64,000 nucleotides of DNA from an uncultured Sphingomonas sp. (GTDB taxonomy: Bacteria; Pseudomonadota; Alphaproteobacteria; Sphingomonadales; Sphingomonadaceae): contig NZ_CAKTFO010000001.1 of the NCBI RefSeq assembly GCF_934560975.1, positions 62,001 to 126,000 of the forward strand. The letters run 5' to 3'. Under the pieces are notes generated by a model that saw only the letters and a list, made by a program, of their open reading frames with translations, was not told the DNA's origin and did no database searches. The translations under genes and the position numbers were made by a program. Positions 16,350-24,206 of this stretch are shown in pieces (position 1 is the stretch's first letter; each line of letters starts with the position of its first letter).

Positions 16350-19300
16350 AGCAATGCCTCCAGCCGGGCGACCATCGCCTCCGCGCTGTCGCCCACGGTG
16401 CGATGCGCCCACAGATGGTCGTGCGCCGCCTTGGCCATGTCGCGTGCCTCGTCGCGATGGTCGATCACGTGACGCAACGTCTCGAACCAGTCGCCGGCGA
16501 ACACAGCATGTCGCCCCATCGCCGGATCGGCGCGATAGGCCGGGCAGTCGGACACCACCGGCAGCAGCCGCAGCGCCGCATAATCCAGCAGCTTGATGTC
16601 GGACTTGCCGCGGTTGAAATCGCTGTCGGTCAGAGGCGCGAGGCCGAGGTCGAACGGCCCCTGACCACGCAGCCAGCGGGCGAAGCGGGGATAGGGGATC
16701 GCGTCCGCCGGCGGACTCGCGCGGCGCAGCCAGTGCGCGCCCTCCACATCGCGGGATACGCCGACCAGCGTCAGCTCGAACCGGTCGCGCCGTTCCTCAT
16801 GCAGCCGCTCCAGCGCCGGCCGGATCATTGCGAAGTCGGCACCATGCGTCGCCGTGCCCATGTAGAGCATCCGCACCTTGTCGCCGTGGAACGGCTCCGG
16901 CCGGGGATGCCGCCAGTCGCGCCAGATGCGCGGATCGATCGCGTTGGGCATCACCGCATGGCGATGCGCGACATGGGCGTAGGCGTGGGCCAGCGGCGCG
17001 GTGGAGAACCAGCTTTCGGCCGAGGCGGCGATGGCGCGCTCGATCGCGGCATTGAGCGGCCGGTAGATGGCCGCCTCCGGATGGTCGGGCCCGATCGCGA
17101 GAAAGGCGTCGTCCACATCCACCACCAGCGCGGCGCTCATCGCGCCGAGCGTTCGCACCAGGCCGTCCACCGCCGCCACGTCGGGCATGGCGGCGCGCTG
17201 GACGATGCAGATGTCGCACGGCGGCACCGGATCGGACGCGGGCGCCAGGCTGAGCCGCACCCGTCCCGCCACCCGATCATCGGTCAGCGGCGCGACCAGG
17301 CGAATGAAGGCGGAGCTTTGCGGCCCGTGCGATCCATGCGCCGCGATGATGTGGACCCGGATGGCACGCGGCGCGGCAGGCGCGCTCGGCAGGGGTCGTG
17401 CCTCGCCCCGCTCGAATGCGACCGGCAGGCCGAGCGCCGTCAGCGCATCCCCCACGATCACGGTCGCGCGCGCATCGAAGCTGTGATGCTGCGCCACCGC
17501 CGCGACGTCGCGCGGATCGGGGCGACGCGGCCGGGCCAGCTCGGCACGGAGCGCGGCCGCGCCGGTCACCTGCTCCGCCGCCTGCCCGAACGTGGCGGCA
17601 AGCGACGGCACGGGATCGGTCAGCAGCCGTCCGCCCGCCGCGACCACGTCGAACATCCGGTTGGACAACAGGCCGAACGCCGCCATCGACGGCCAATGGT
17701 CGTTCAACACCGCGTCGGCCCCGGCATACAGCCGGCCGAGTTCGCGATTGTCGACGTTGCTGCCCTTGACCCTGTCGACGGGGACGAGCCCCTCCCAGCC
17801 GCCGCCATAGATGGCCGGCCGGGCCTCCGCCTCCATCGCCCAGCGGACGATGTCGCGCTCCACTCCGCGCGAATTGCCGACGAACAAAGGCCCGGCGATC
17901 CGCTCTGCCTCCGCCACCGGATGGAAGCGGTCCGGATCGGTCGCCTGCAACAGCGGCGTCACCGGCGGCGCAACCAGCTTATCCAGGAACTCCGCATAGG
18001 AGTTGGACGCGACATAGACGCGCGAGAACCGGTCATATTCGTCATAGCCGACCTGATCCGGGTGGCTGATGTTCCACATCACCGCATATTGGCCGGGACG
18101 CGGCTCGTAGGGGATCAGCCCGCGCAGTGCGATCACCACATCCTCGTGCGCGATCGAGCGGTCATGCCAATGGTGGCGGAAATCGACCTCGCAATCGTGG
18201 CCGAGCCGCCGGATCGCATCGGCCAGCGACTCCGCAAAGTGCCAGTCGCCCCAGGCGTCCTTTTCCTCCTCCGGTGCCGCGATCTTGATGGCGAAGCGCA
18301 GGCGCAGCTTCGCCATGTAATCGGGCGACCCGATCGGCACGGCATGGCGGTTCTTGGTCCAGACCAGGCGCAGGAAGGCAGCCGGCTCGCTGGTGGTGAT
18401 CCGCCCCTTGGTGAACTTGGCGTCCGAGTAATCGCAGCCGAGGAAGGGGGCGAAGCCGACCGTACGATCCCGCCCGATGCGCAGGATCAGGTCCCAATCG
18501 ACCATGCGGCGCAGCCGGGGATCGAACGCGCCTACCTCCTCCAGCAGGGCGCGACGATGGCAGAAGGCGTTGAGGTCGATGTAATTCTGTTCGAGGCAAG
18601 CCTCCCAGTCGAAATGGTCGCCGATATAGCCGGTCAGCTGCCCGGCATCGTCACGGAGCGAGATGGCGCTGTAGCCGGCGTCCAGCCCGTCCGCCGCCAG
18701 GAACCGGGTCATCACCTCCAGGAACCAGCCATTCCAGCGATTGTCGCTGTCGAGATAGGCGACGATCTCACCCGTGGCGTGCGCCAGGCCGAGATTGCGC
18801 GCGGCGGAGATGCCGGCATGCTCGCCGCCGAGCAGGACAACGCGCGGGTCCGACTGGAAGCGGCGCACTTCGTCGGCCGTGCCGTCGGTGGAGCCGTCGT
18901 CGATCACGATCAGCTCCAGGTTGGCGTGGGTCTGCGCCAGTACCGAGCGGATGGAGGCGGCGATCACCCCTTCCCGATTGAAGGCGGGCATGATCACCGA
19001 CACCTTGGTCGCACCGGCGCGCGCGATCAGTGCCGCGGGAAGCTCCACCATGCGGCGCAGGAACGCCACCTCCGCCTCCACGTCGAACCGCCGGTAGAAG
19101 CGGCGGGGACGCTGATCGCGCGGCTCGTTCACGATCTCGGCGGCGGGCGATAGCCCGCGCCCGACGCCTTCCTCCAGGAAATGGCGCAGCGGATCGCCGG
19201 TGACGGCGTGGGTGCGCCGGTAGTGCCGGCTGTCGAACAGCGGTCCGGGCGACCGTTCCTCCGACCAGCCGTGGAGCAGGTAATGGTCGAGCGGGTGCAT

Positions 19301-20233
19301 GCCGGCGGCAAAGGCGTCGCCGTTGACGCGATTATACCAGCGGCTGTTGAAGTAAGGGTTAGGATCGAGCGCGTCGGCGTCGCGCCCGTGGCGGAGATAA
19401 TCGGCCAGCGGATTGCGCGCTGCGATTGCAGACGACAGCTCCGCATCGGGCGCGGCCGGCATCCCGTCCCGGCCGCGATACAAGGCCAGCGTGTTGATGA
19501 TCGGTTCGTGGCTGGGATAGCCGGGAGCGGGCGCGATGGCGATCGCTCCATCCTCCACCGTGCCGACGCTGCCGCCGTCGGCAATCGCCGCCAAGCCGAA
19601 CAGGCGTTCCAGCGCATGGGCCTGGGTGCCGTCGCGCTCGCCATGGTCGCCGCCGAAGTCGGCCACGCGCGCCACCCGCTCCAGCAAGGCCGGGCGTGCC
19701 CAGAAGAAGGTGCCGGCGAAGAAGCCCCAGTCCGCCAGCGGGAAGTACGGCGCCAGCATGCTGGGGGCGAGGGCGGAGATGATCTCCGCATTGCGGAACT
19801 GGTGCGCGGCGGCCGACTTGTAGAGCGACTTCGCACCCAGCAGCATCAAATCGGGGCGGCTGTCGAACGTGGCCAGAATGTCGGCCACCAGCGGCTCGCC
19901 GGCGATCGTCCCGTCATAGCCCATGCGCCGCCAGTTTTCGGCAAAGCCGCTGTCGCCCTTCTTGGTATGGAGGTGGCAGACTGCGTCATAGCCCTCCTCC
20001 GCAATCACCGGCAGCAGGTGGAGCAAAGGGCCGATGTCCCAGCCGTGGTTCGGCACGGCGATGCGGCTGACCCGTCCGGGGATCGCGTCCAGTGCCCGGT
20101 CGACCGCCGGGTCGAGCGCGTCGACATAGGTCGCCAGCACGTCGATGTCGGCGCGGCCGAGCCGGGCCACCCGGTCGATCAGGTCTAGGGCAATGTCGGG
20201 ATAGAAGAGGTGGAGGTGGATGGCGGCGCGCAT
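16346..20233 (-). CDS. Giant multi-module glycosyltransferase (RgpF-like + GT2 + CgeB-like + GT4-like)
   Basis: This 1295-residue cytoplasmic protein has visible modules. Residues 1-260 are rhamnan-synthesis F/RgpF-like (PNHGWDIGPLL, HLHTKKGD, WGFFAGTFFWARP). Residues 292-375 carry a WY...HPLDHYLLHG...PGPLFD adaptor repeat. Residues 409-620 are a GT2 domain with DDGSTD (445-450) and DSD (495-497). Residues 650-945 resemble CgeB-type glycosyltransferases. Residues 957-1295 are a GT4-like half (VVDVDDAF, YMGTATHGADF, KLLDYAAL). It should add several residues to one glycan. It shares one base with the upstream sulfotransferase stop and overlaps the M23 gene by 4. Confidence 0.88.
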   Translation of the reverse strand: MRAAIHLHLFYPDIALDLIDRVARLGRADIDVLATYVDALDPAVDRALDAIPGRVSRIAVPNHGWDIGPLLHLLPVIAEEGYDAVCHLHTKKGDSGFAENWRRMGYDGTIAGEPLVADILATFDSRPDLMLLGAKSLYKSAAAHQFRNAEIISALAPSMLAPYFPLADWGFFAGTFFWARPALLERVARVADFGGDHGERDGTQAHALERLFGLAAIADGGSVGTVEDGAIAIAPAPGYPSHEPIINTLALYRGRDGMPAAPDAELSSAIAARNPLADYLRHGRDADALDPNPYFNSRWYNRVNGDAFAAGMHPLDHYLLHGWSEERSPGPLFDSRHYRRTHAVTGDPLRHFLEEGVGRGLSPAAEIVNEPRDQRPRRFYRRFDVEAEVAFLRRMVELPAALIARAGATKVSVIMPAFNREGVIAASIRSVLAQTHANLELIVIDDGSTDGTADEVRRFQSDPRVVLLGGEHAGISAARNLGLAHATGEIVAYLDSDNRWNGWFLEVMTRFLAADGLDAGYSAISLRDDAGQLTGYIGDHFDWEACLEQNYIDLNAFCHRRALLEEVGAFDPRLRRMVDWDLILRIGRDRTVGFAPFLGCDYSDAKFTKGRITTSEPAAFLRLVWTKNRHAVPIGSPDYMAKLRLRFAIKIAAPEEEKDAWGDWHFAESLADAIRRLGHDCEVDFRHHWHDRSIAHEDVVIALRGLIPYEPRPGQYAVMWNISHPDQVGYDEYDRFSRVYVASNSYAEFLDKLVAPPVTPLLQATDPDRFHPVAEAERIAGPLFVGNSRGVERDIVRWAMEAEARPAIYGGGWEGLVPVDRVKGSNVDNRELGRLYAGADAVLNDHWPSMAAFGLLSNRMFDVVAAGGRLLTDPVPSLAATFGQAAEQVTGAAALRAELARPRRPDPRDVAAVAQHHSFDARATVIVGDALTALGLPVAFERGEARPLPSAPAAPRAIRVHIIAAHGSHGPQSSAFIRLVAPLTDDRVAGRVRLSLAPASDPVPPCDICIVQRAAMPDVAAVDGLVRTLGAMSAALVVDVDDAFLAIGPDHPEAAIYRPLNAAIERAIAASAESWFSTAPLAHAYAHVAHRHAVMPNAIDPRIWRDWRHPRPEPFHGDKVRMLYMGTATHGADFAMIRPALERLHEERRDRFELTLVGVSRDVEGAHWLRRASPPADAIPYPRFARWLRGQGPFDLGLAPLTDSDFNRGKSDIKLLDYAALRLLPVVSDCPAYRADPAMGRHAVFAGDWFETLRHVIDHRDEARDMAKAAHDHLWAHRTVGDSAEAMVARLEALL

Positions 20234-21417
20234 CAGTTTGGTGCGCCGTTCCCGCCCTCGCGCTGCGCCATCTGGCGCGCATAATGGAGCGTGTCGAACA
20301 GCGGCCCGGGATTGTAGCCCTTGGGCGCGCCGATGCGCACATAATGGTCGACCGGGTCCATGCCGCTGTCGCGCGCCTCGGGATAGCGCGCCAGATACCA
20401 GTCGGTGTCGAACAGGTTGCTCGACCGGATCAGGTCGGCATCGCCGGTGGGGTCGGGCAGGGGGGCGGGGCGTGGTCGCTCCGGCTCGGGGGATGGAGCG
20501 GGGGCTGCCTGCGGCTCCGGCGCGATCACGGCGGCGGGAGCCGGATCACCGCTCGCCCGGCGGTGGCGCAGCTCGTCATGGACGATGTCGCCCTCCAGCC
20601 AGGGCGCGGCGTCCAGCCGGGCATAGGCCTCGTCCAGCCGGGCCCACGCCACCGCATCGTCCCGCTCGGCCAGTTGCCGCAACCCGCCGTCCACCGCCGC
20701 GACGATACCAGCCAGCGGCTCTTCCAGCCTGCTGTCCACGATGCTGTGGTGGCGCAGAGTGGGATCGAGGAAGCGGTCGATTTCCTCCGCCTCCGCTCCC
20801 TCGGGCAGCCAGCCGTCGCGGCCGGCGAGCGGTGCGATCGCGCGCACCGTGCCCCGCCAGTCGGCCAGCATGCCATCATAATCGACCACTGCGCGCATCA
20901 TGCCGCGCGTGGCACGCTCCGCGTCGATCATGTGCCGCAGCCACAACAGCTGCGCGAACGCGGCGGTGGTGCCGTCGCGGCTTTCGAGCGAGCGTGCAAT
21001 CTCGCCCGGCGCGCGCAGCATCAGCAGCGCGCGTGGCGCGATCCCCATGTCGTCAAGCACGTCGACGATCACGGGCACGCAGCGGCACTGGCGCGGGTCT
21101 TTGATGGCGATCAGCGGTGCCGTGCCCCAGCCGCGCTCGATCGCCTCGCGCATCCGGGCCTTGCGCGATCCCAGCGCCGACGCATCCAGCCGCGACCAGT
21201 CGAGCGGGCGCGGATCAAACCAGCTGGACCGGCACACGCGCAGCAGCTGGTCGTCGGCCTTGACCAGGCCTTCGGACTCCCAATAGCCGCGCGCATTCTC
21301 GCCGCTCGGCCGGATCGCGTCGGACGGCAGGGCAGCGCCCATCTTCCCGACCAGCCAGGTGAGCGCCGACGTGCCGGACCGATGCATGCCGAGGACCAGG
21401 ATAGCGGCGCGGTTCAT
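20233..21417 (-). CDS. Sulfotransferase with C-terminal adaptor module
   Basis: This 394-residue protein begins with the P-loop-like PAPS site LGMHRSGTSALT (9-20), typical of the sulfotransferase-3 family, with a second phosphate site around LMLRAPGEIARSL (~133-145). A Pro/Ala-rich linker (292-325) leads to a ~45-residue C-terminal module with FDTDWYLARYPEA, HYVRIG and PGPLFD. The same module is found inside the giant glycosyltransferase encoded immediately downstream. It probably sulfates a sugar of the same polymer. A stop/start overlap (TGATG) couples it to that enzyme. Confidence 0.85.
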   Translation of the reverse strand: MNRAAILVLGMHRSGTSALTWLVGKMGAALPSDAIRPSGENARGYWESEGLVKADDQLLRVCRSSWFDPRPLDWSRLDASALGSRKARMREAIERGWGTAPLIAIKDPRQCRCVPVIVDVLDDMGIAPRALLMLRAPGEIARSLESRDGTTAAFAQLLWLRHMIDAERATRGMMRAVVDYDGMLADWRGTVRAIAPLAGRDGWLPEGAEAEEIDRFLDPTLRHHSIVDSRLEEPLAGIVAAVDGGLRQLAERDDAVAWARLDEAYARLDAAPWLEGDIVHDELRHRRASGDPAPAAVIAPEPQAAPAPSPEPERPRPAPLPDPTGDADLIRSSNLFDTDWYLARYPEARDSGMDPVDHYVRIGAPKGYNPGPLFDTLHYARQMAQREGGNGAPN

Positions 21418-21461
21418 GGGGGTGGACTAGCGGCGGCGGTGCGGCAGGTCCAGCAATCGCC

Positions 21462-22379
21462 TCAAAGATTGGCGGCTGCCCATGGTCGCACGAACGCGCC
21501 ATGATCGGTGCGCCGCTTCAGCATCGCGCCACGATTATTGTAGAGCCAGAAGTGCGCGTCGCGCCCTTCGCCATGCGCCGTCAGCGCGAGCGCGCCGAAG
21601 AAGGTGGAGCGGCTATGCCCGGCAAAGCAGGGCAGGGTGGAGGCGATGGCGAAGTCCAGCGCCGCGCCCGCCAGGAGACCGGCGGGCACGAACGGCCGCG
21701 GCACGTCGCTGCGGAACAGCATGGTCAGGCGATGTGCGTCATAAGCGCGGCGGCCGATCTCCTCGCGCTCGACAGGCAGGTCGGCTTCGTTGCAGGTCAC
21801 GTAGAGGGTGGCCCCGTGCTCGACCTGTCCCGCCAGCTTGGCAAGGATGGTGGCGAAATCGACATAGAGCGGCTCGGCGGGGTTGATGCGCTTGTCCGCG
21901 CGATGCAGCGCGGTCCAGTGCAGCCAGTCGCGCTCGATCCGCAACTGGCACCCCCACCGCACCCCGTTTTCGCGCAGCCACGCCCCGGTGTCTGCCGCCG
22001 CAGCCGCAATCGCCGCCATCGGTTTCATGCCGGCGAGTATCCGGCAGAGGTCCCGAAATCCGGCATCGTCGCGGTTGCGCCGGGTGGTGGCGATCGCCTC
22101 CCCGCCAATCCCCATCAGGGCGCCGCCATCGGCTTGCTCGGCCGCGCCCTGTTCCACGGGGACGCCGAAGCCGGCAAAGGCCGCCGTCACCGCCGCCACG
22201 TCGAACACGCTTGCGAAGGGCACACACCCATGGTCGGCGGCGCCCGGATGGTAATCGAGCAGCGGAGACCATGCCGCCGGCCGGCCTTCGGCTCTTGCCC
22301 GCAATGTCAGGCCCAGCAAGGCCAGCTTCTGGTTGGTCAGGCCGGCCGCGAACGGCGCCAGCGCCAGCGGTTCAGCCAC
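21462..22379 (-). CDS. Uncharacterised protein, possibly a fucosyltransferase-like GT
   Basis: This is a 305-residue protein. GTG 22379 is chosen because it overlaps the upstream stop by 8 bp; the longer frame runs through the neighbouring gene. The N-terminus GLTNQKLALLGLTLRARA resembles the GxxNQ start of O-fucosyltransferase/NodZ-like enzymes. The C-terminal FAGHSRSTFFGALAL resembles their substrate-site loop (N/H-S-x-S-T/S-F). These similarities are by eye and weak. No signal peptide or membrane segment is seen. Its place between an SGNH-like protein and a sulfotransferase supports a glycan-modifying role. Confidence 0.6.
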   Translation of the reverse strand: MAEPLALAPFAAGLTNQKLALLGLTLRARAEGRPAAWSPLLDYHPGAADHGCVPFASVFDVAAVTAAFAGFGVPVEQGAAEQADGGALMGIGGEAIATTRRNRDDAGFRDLCRILAGMKPMAAIAAAAADTGAWLRENGVRWGCQLRIERDWLHWTALHRADKRINPAEPLYVDFATILAKLAGQVEHGATLYVTCNEADLPVEREEIGRRAYDAHRLTMLFRSDVPRPFVPAGLLAGAALDFAIASTLPCFAGHSRSTFFGALALTAHGEGRDAHFWLYNNRGAMLKRRTDHGAFVRPWAAANL

Positions 22380-23130
22380 GCGCGACCAGATCCTCCGCGG
22401 CGCGCAGGATGATCTGCCCATAATCGGCATTGCCGTGGGTGGCGTCGCCGGCAAGCTCCTCCCGCAGGAACCCGTCCGCGTCCTTCGCCTCGTCCGGCAC
22501 CGGCATGAAGCGGCAGCCGAGGCTCTCCACTTGCGCGCGGAACAGCCGGGCGTTGAGCCGCCACATCCGCCAGCGCAGGCCGACGGGCGCCACGCCCAGC
22601 GTGTCGATGGCATTGTCCTTGAAAAAGGCGTCCGCCCGTTCACGGATCAGCGTTTCGCTGCGCACGGGCGGGGGGCTTTCCACATGGACGAATGCACCCG
22701 CCGCGTCGCGCAGCATCCGCAGCCGCAGGAAATCCAGCTCCAAGTGCCGCTCCAGCGTGGTAGAGACCAGGGCGAACGGCACCGGCTCAGCCTGGTCCTC
22801 CGGCGGCGGCCCTTGCGCTTCCTCTCCCGGCAACCGGAAATCATAGCCGCGCGGATGCCGGATCAGCGCCAGGGCATTGTGCGCATTGCCCCCCATCATG
22901 GAAAAAAGGCGCGGGCGGTAGAGCGCAATGTCCTGTTCCAGTTCCGCCCGCAAGAGCGGTCCGAAGCGCGCGGTGGCGGGGTCGTCCATCCCCTCCATTT
23001 CGGGGGCGTAGCCTTGTTCCAGCGTGTGGATACCGCGCGTTCGCTTGAACTTGCCGCCGGTCGCGCGGCGGGCCTGATGCGCGGCGCGGATAGCCCCAAC
23101 ATGGCTCTGGCCGACAAACAACGTGGTCAT
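22372..23130 (-). CDS. SGNH-hydrolase-like protein
   Basis: This 252-residue protein shows spaced remnants of the SGNH blocks: GQSH (7-10, candidate nucleophile Ser), GGNAHN (80-85, oxyanion Asn) and DATH (229-232, candidate Asp/His pair). SGNH proteins in polysaccharide loci act as O-acetyl esterases or acetyltransferases. There is no signal peptide, so a cytoplasmic role is expected. ATG 23130 overlaps the upstream stop as ATGA. The classical GDS is GQS here, so the assignment is plausible but not certain. Confidence 0.65.
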   Translation of the reverse strand: MTTLFVGQSHVGAIRAAHQARRATGGKFKRTRGIHTLEQGYAPEMEGMDDPATARFGPLLRAELEQDIALYRPRLFSMMGGNAHNALALIRHPRGYDFRLPGEEAQGPPPEDQAEPVPFALVSTTLERHLELDFLRLRMLRDAAGAFVHVESPPPVRSETLIRERADAFFKDNAIDTLGVAPVGLRWRMWRLNARLFRAQVESLGCRFMPVPDEAKDADGFLREELAGDATHGNADYGQIILRAAEDLVARG

Positions 23131-24206
23131 GGCCGTTCCGCCTGGTCCAGCATGACCTCGTCGCACATGGTCTTGACCCAGTCACCGACGGTGGCGGTGT
23201 GCGCATCGGCGGCGGGGGCGGGCGTGCCGTTCGGGGCGCTTTCCGCCGCCGGGCCGCCGACATGCCGCAGGAAGGTGCGCATCACCTGCGCCACGCCTTC
23301 CTCCGTTACCTCGCGCAGGTCGTCGGCGAAGAAGCGGCCGCGCGCCTGCGGGCCGGTGACGATCTCGTAAGATGGAAAATACCAGACGTCAGCCAGATCC
23401 TCCGCCGCTTCCTGCGCGGCGGCGCGGAGGACGGACTTGGAGTAAGTGGTGGCGGCAAGGACGTGGTTGCCCGACGCGGTCGCCACCAGCGGCACCGGCG
23501 ACACGGTCAGGATCACGCGCGCGCGCGGATTGACCGAACGCAGCCGGTCGATGAACCCGCCCAAGTGTTCGCGCACCTCGCCCGTGCGCAGGTTGCGGAA
23601 GGCATGACGCGCGGGGTCGAACATCCCGCCCGCCACACCGGGGCAGAGCGGAAAGGCGGCCCCATCCTCTTGGCTGACCCAGCATTCCGTCAGGCCCAGG
23701 GTGAAGACCAGCACGTCCAGCGTCTCCAACGCCTCCCGCACCTTGGCCAGGTGATGAAGGCGGTCTGCGCGCATCTCCGTTTCGGAGGCGAAGCCGCCCG
23801 GCTGTATCGTCGGGCGGAACGGATCGACCACGCCGCTGCCGTCCGCCAGGGGCCAGACATCCTCCACTGGCGTGAACCGGCCGTAAGCGCGGTCGAACAG
23901 CTGCACCAGTTGCAGGGTGGTGTAGATGTTGCCGTAGCGCGCGGAATAAACCCCGTAACCAGCCGCCCGCGCCACGTCCTCCGGCACGATCGGGTGCGCG
24001 GTTTCGGTGACCAGATAATGGTATCCCGACGCCGCCAGGTGCCGCGCCACATGCTGCGCGAAGCAGCTGCCGGCGGTGGCGATGCGATCCTGCGGGGAGA
24101 GGGGCGGGACATCGCCCGCGATCGGATCGACCCCGGATCCGGCCGTGGCAACGGACCGCCGCCAGTAGGCCGCGTCGGGAAGATCGCTATAGGGCGTCTG
24201 GCGCAT
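23127..24206 (-). CDS. GSCFA-domain protein
   Basis: This 359-residue protein carries the family-defining motif GSCFAQHVA (starting at residue 46), then TLGLTECW and LTVSPVPL typical of GSCFA proteins, which are distantly SGNH-like. Biochemical function is unproven for the family; members often sit in glycan or capsule loci. The start overlaps the asparagine-synthase-like gene by 20 bp and has GAAAGG upstream. The C-terminal ~40 residues are a variable tail. With the next gene it makes a GSCFA-SGNH pair, possibly acting on the same ester group. Confidence 0.82.
   Translation of the reverse strand: MRQTPYSDLPDAAYWRRSVATAGSGVDPIAGDVPPLSPQDRIATAGSCFAQHVARHLAASGYHYLVTETAHPIVPEDVARAAGYGVYSARYGNIYTTLQLVQLFDRAYGRFTPVEDVWPLADGSGVVDPFRPTIQPGGFASETEMRADRLHHLAKVREALETLDVLVFTLGLTECWVSQEDGAAFPLCPGVAGGMFDPARHAFRNLRTGEVREHLGGFIDRLRSVNPRARVILTVSPVPLVATASGNHVLAATTYSKSVLRAAAQEAAEDLADVWYFPSYEIVTGPQARGRFFADDLREVTEEGVAQVMRTFLRHVGGPAAESAPNGTPAPAADAHTATVGDWVKTMCDEVMLDQAERP

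Noticed and set aside
16091..19153. 1020-codon open frame on the plus strand
   Set aside because: It is antisense to the giant glycosyltransferase, has Arg/His-rich content without any domain and is a GC-rich shadow.
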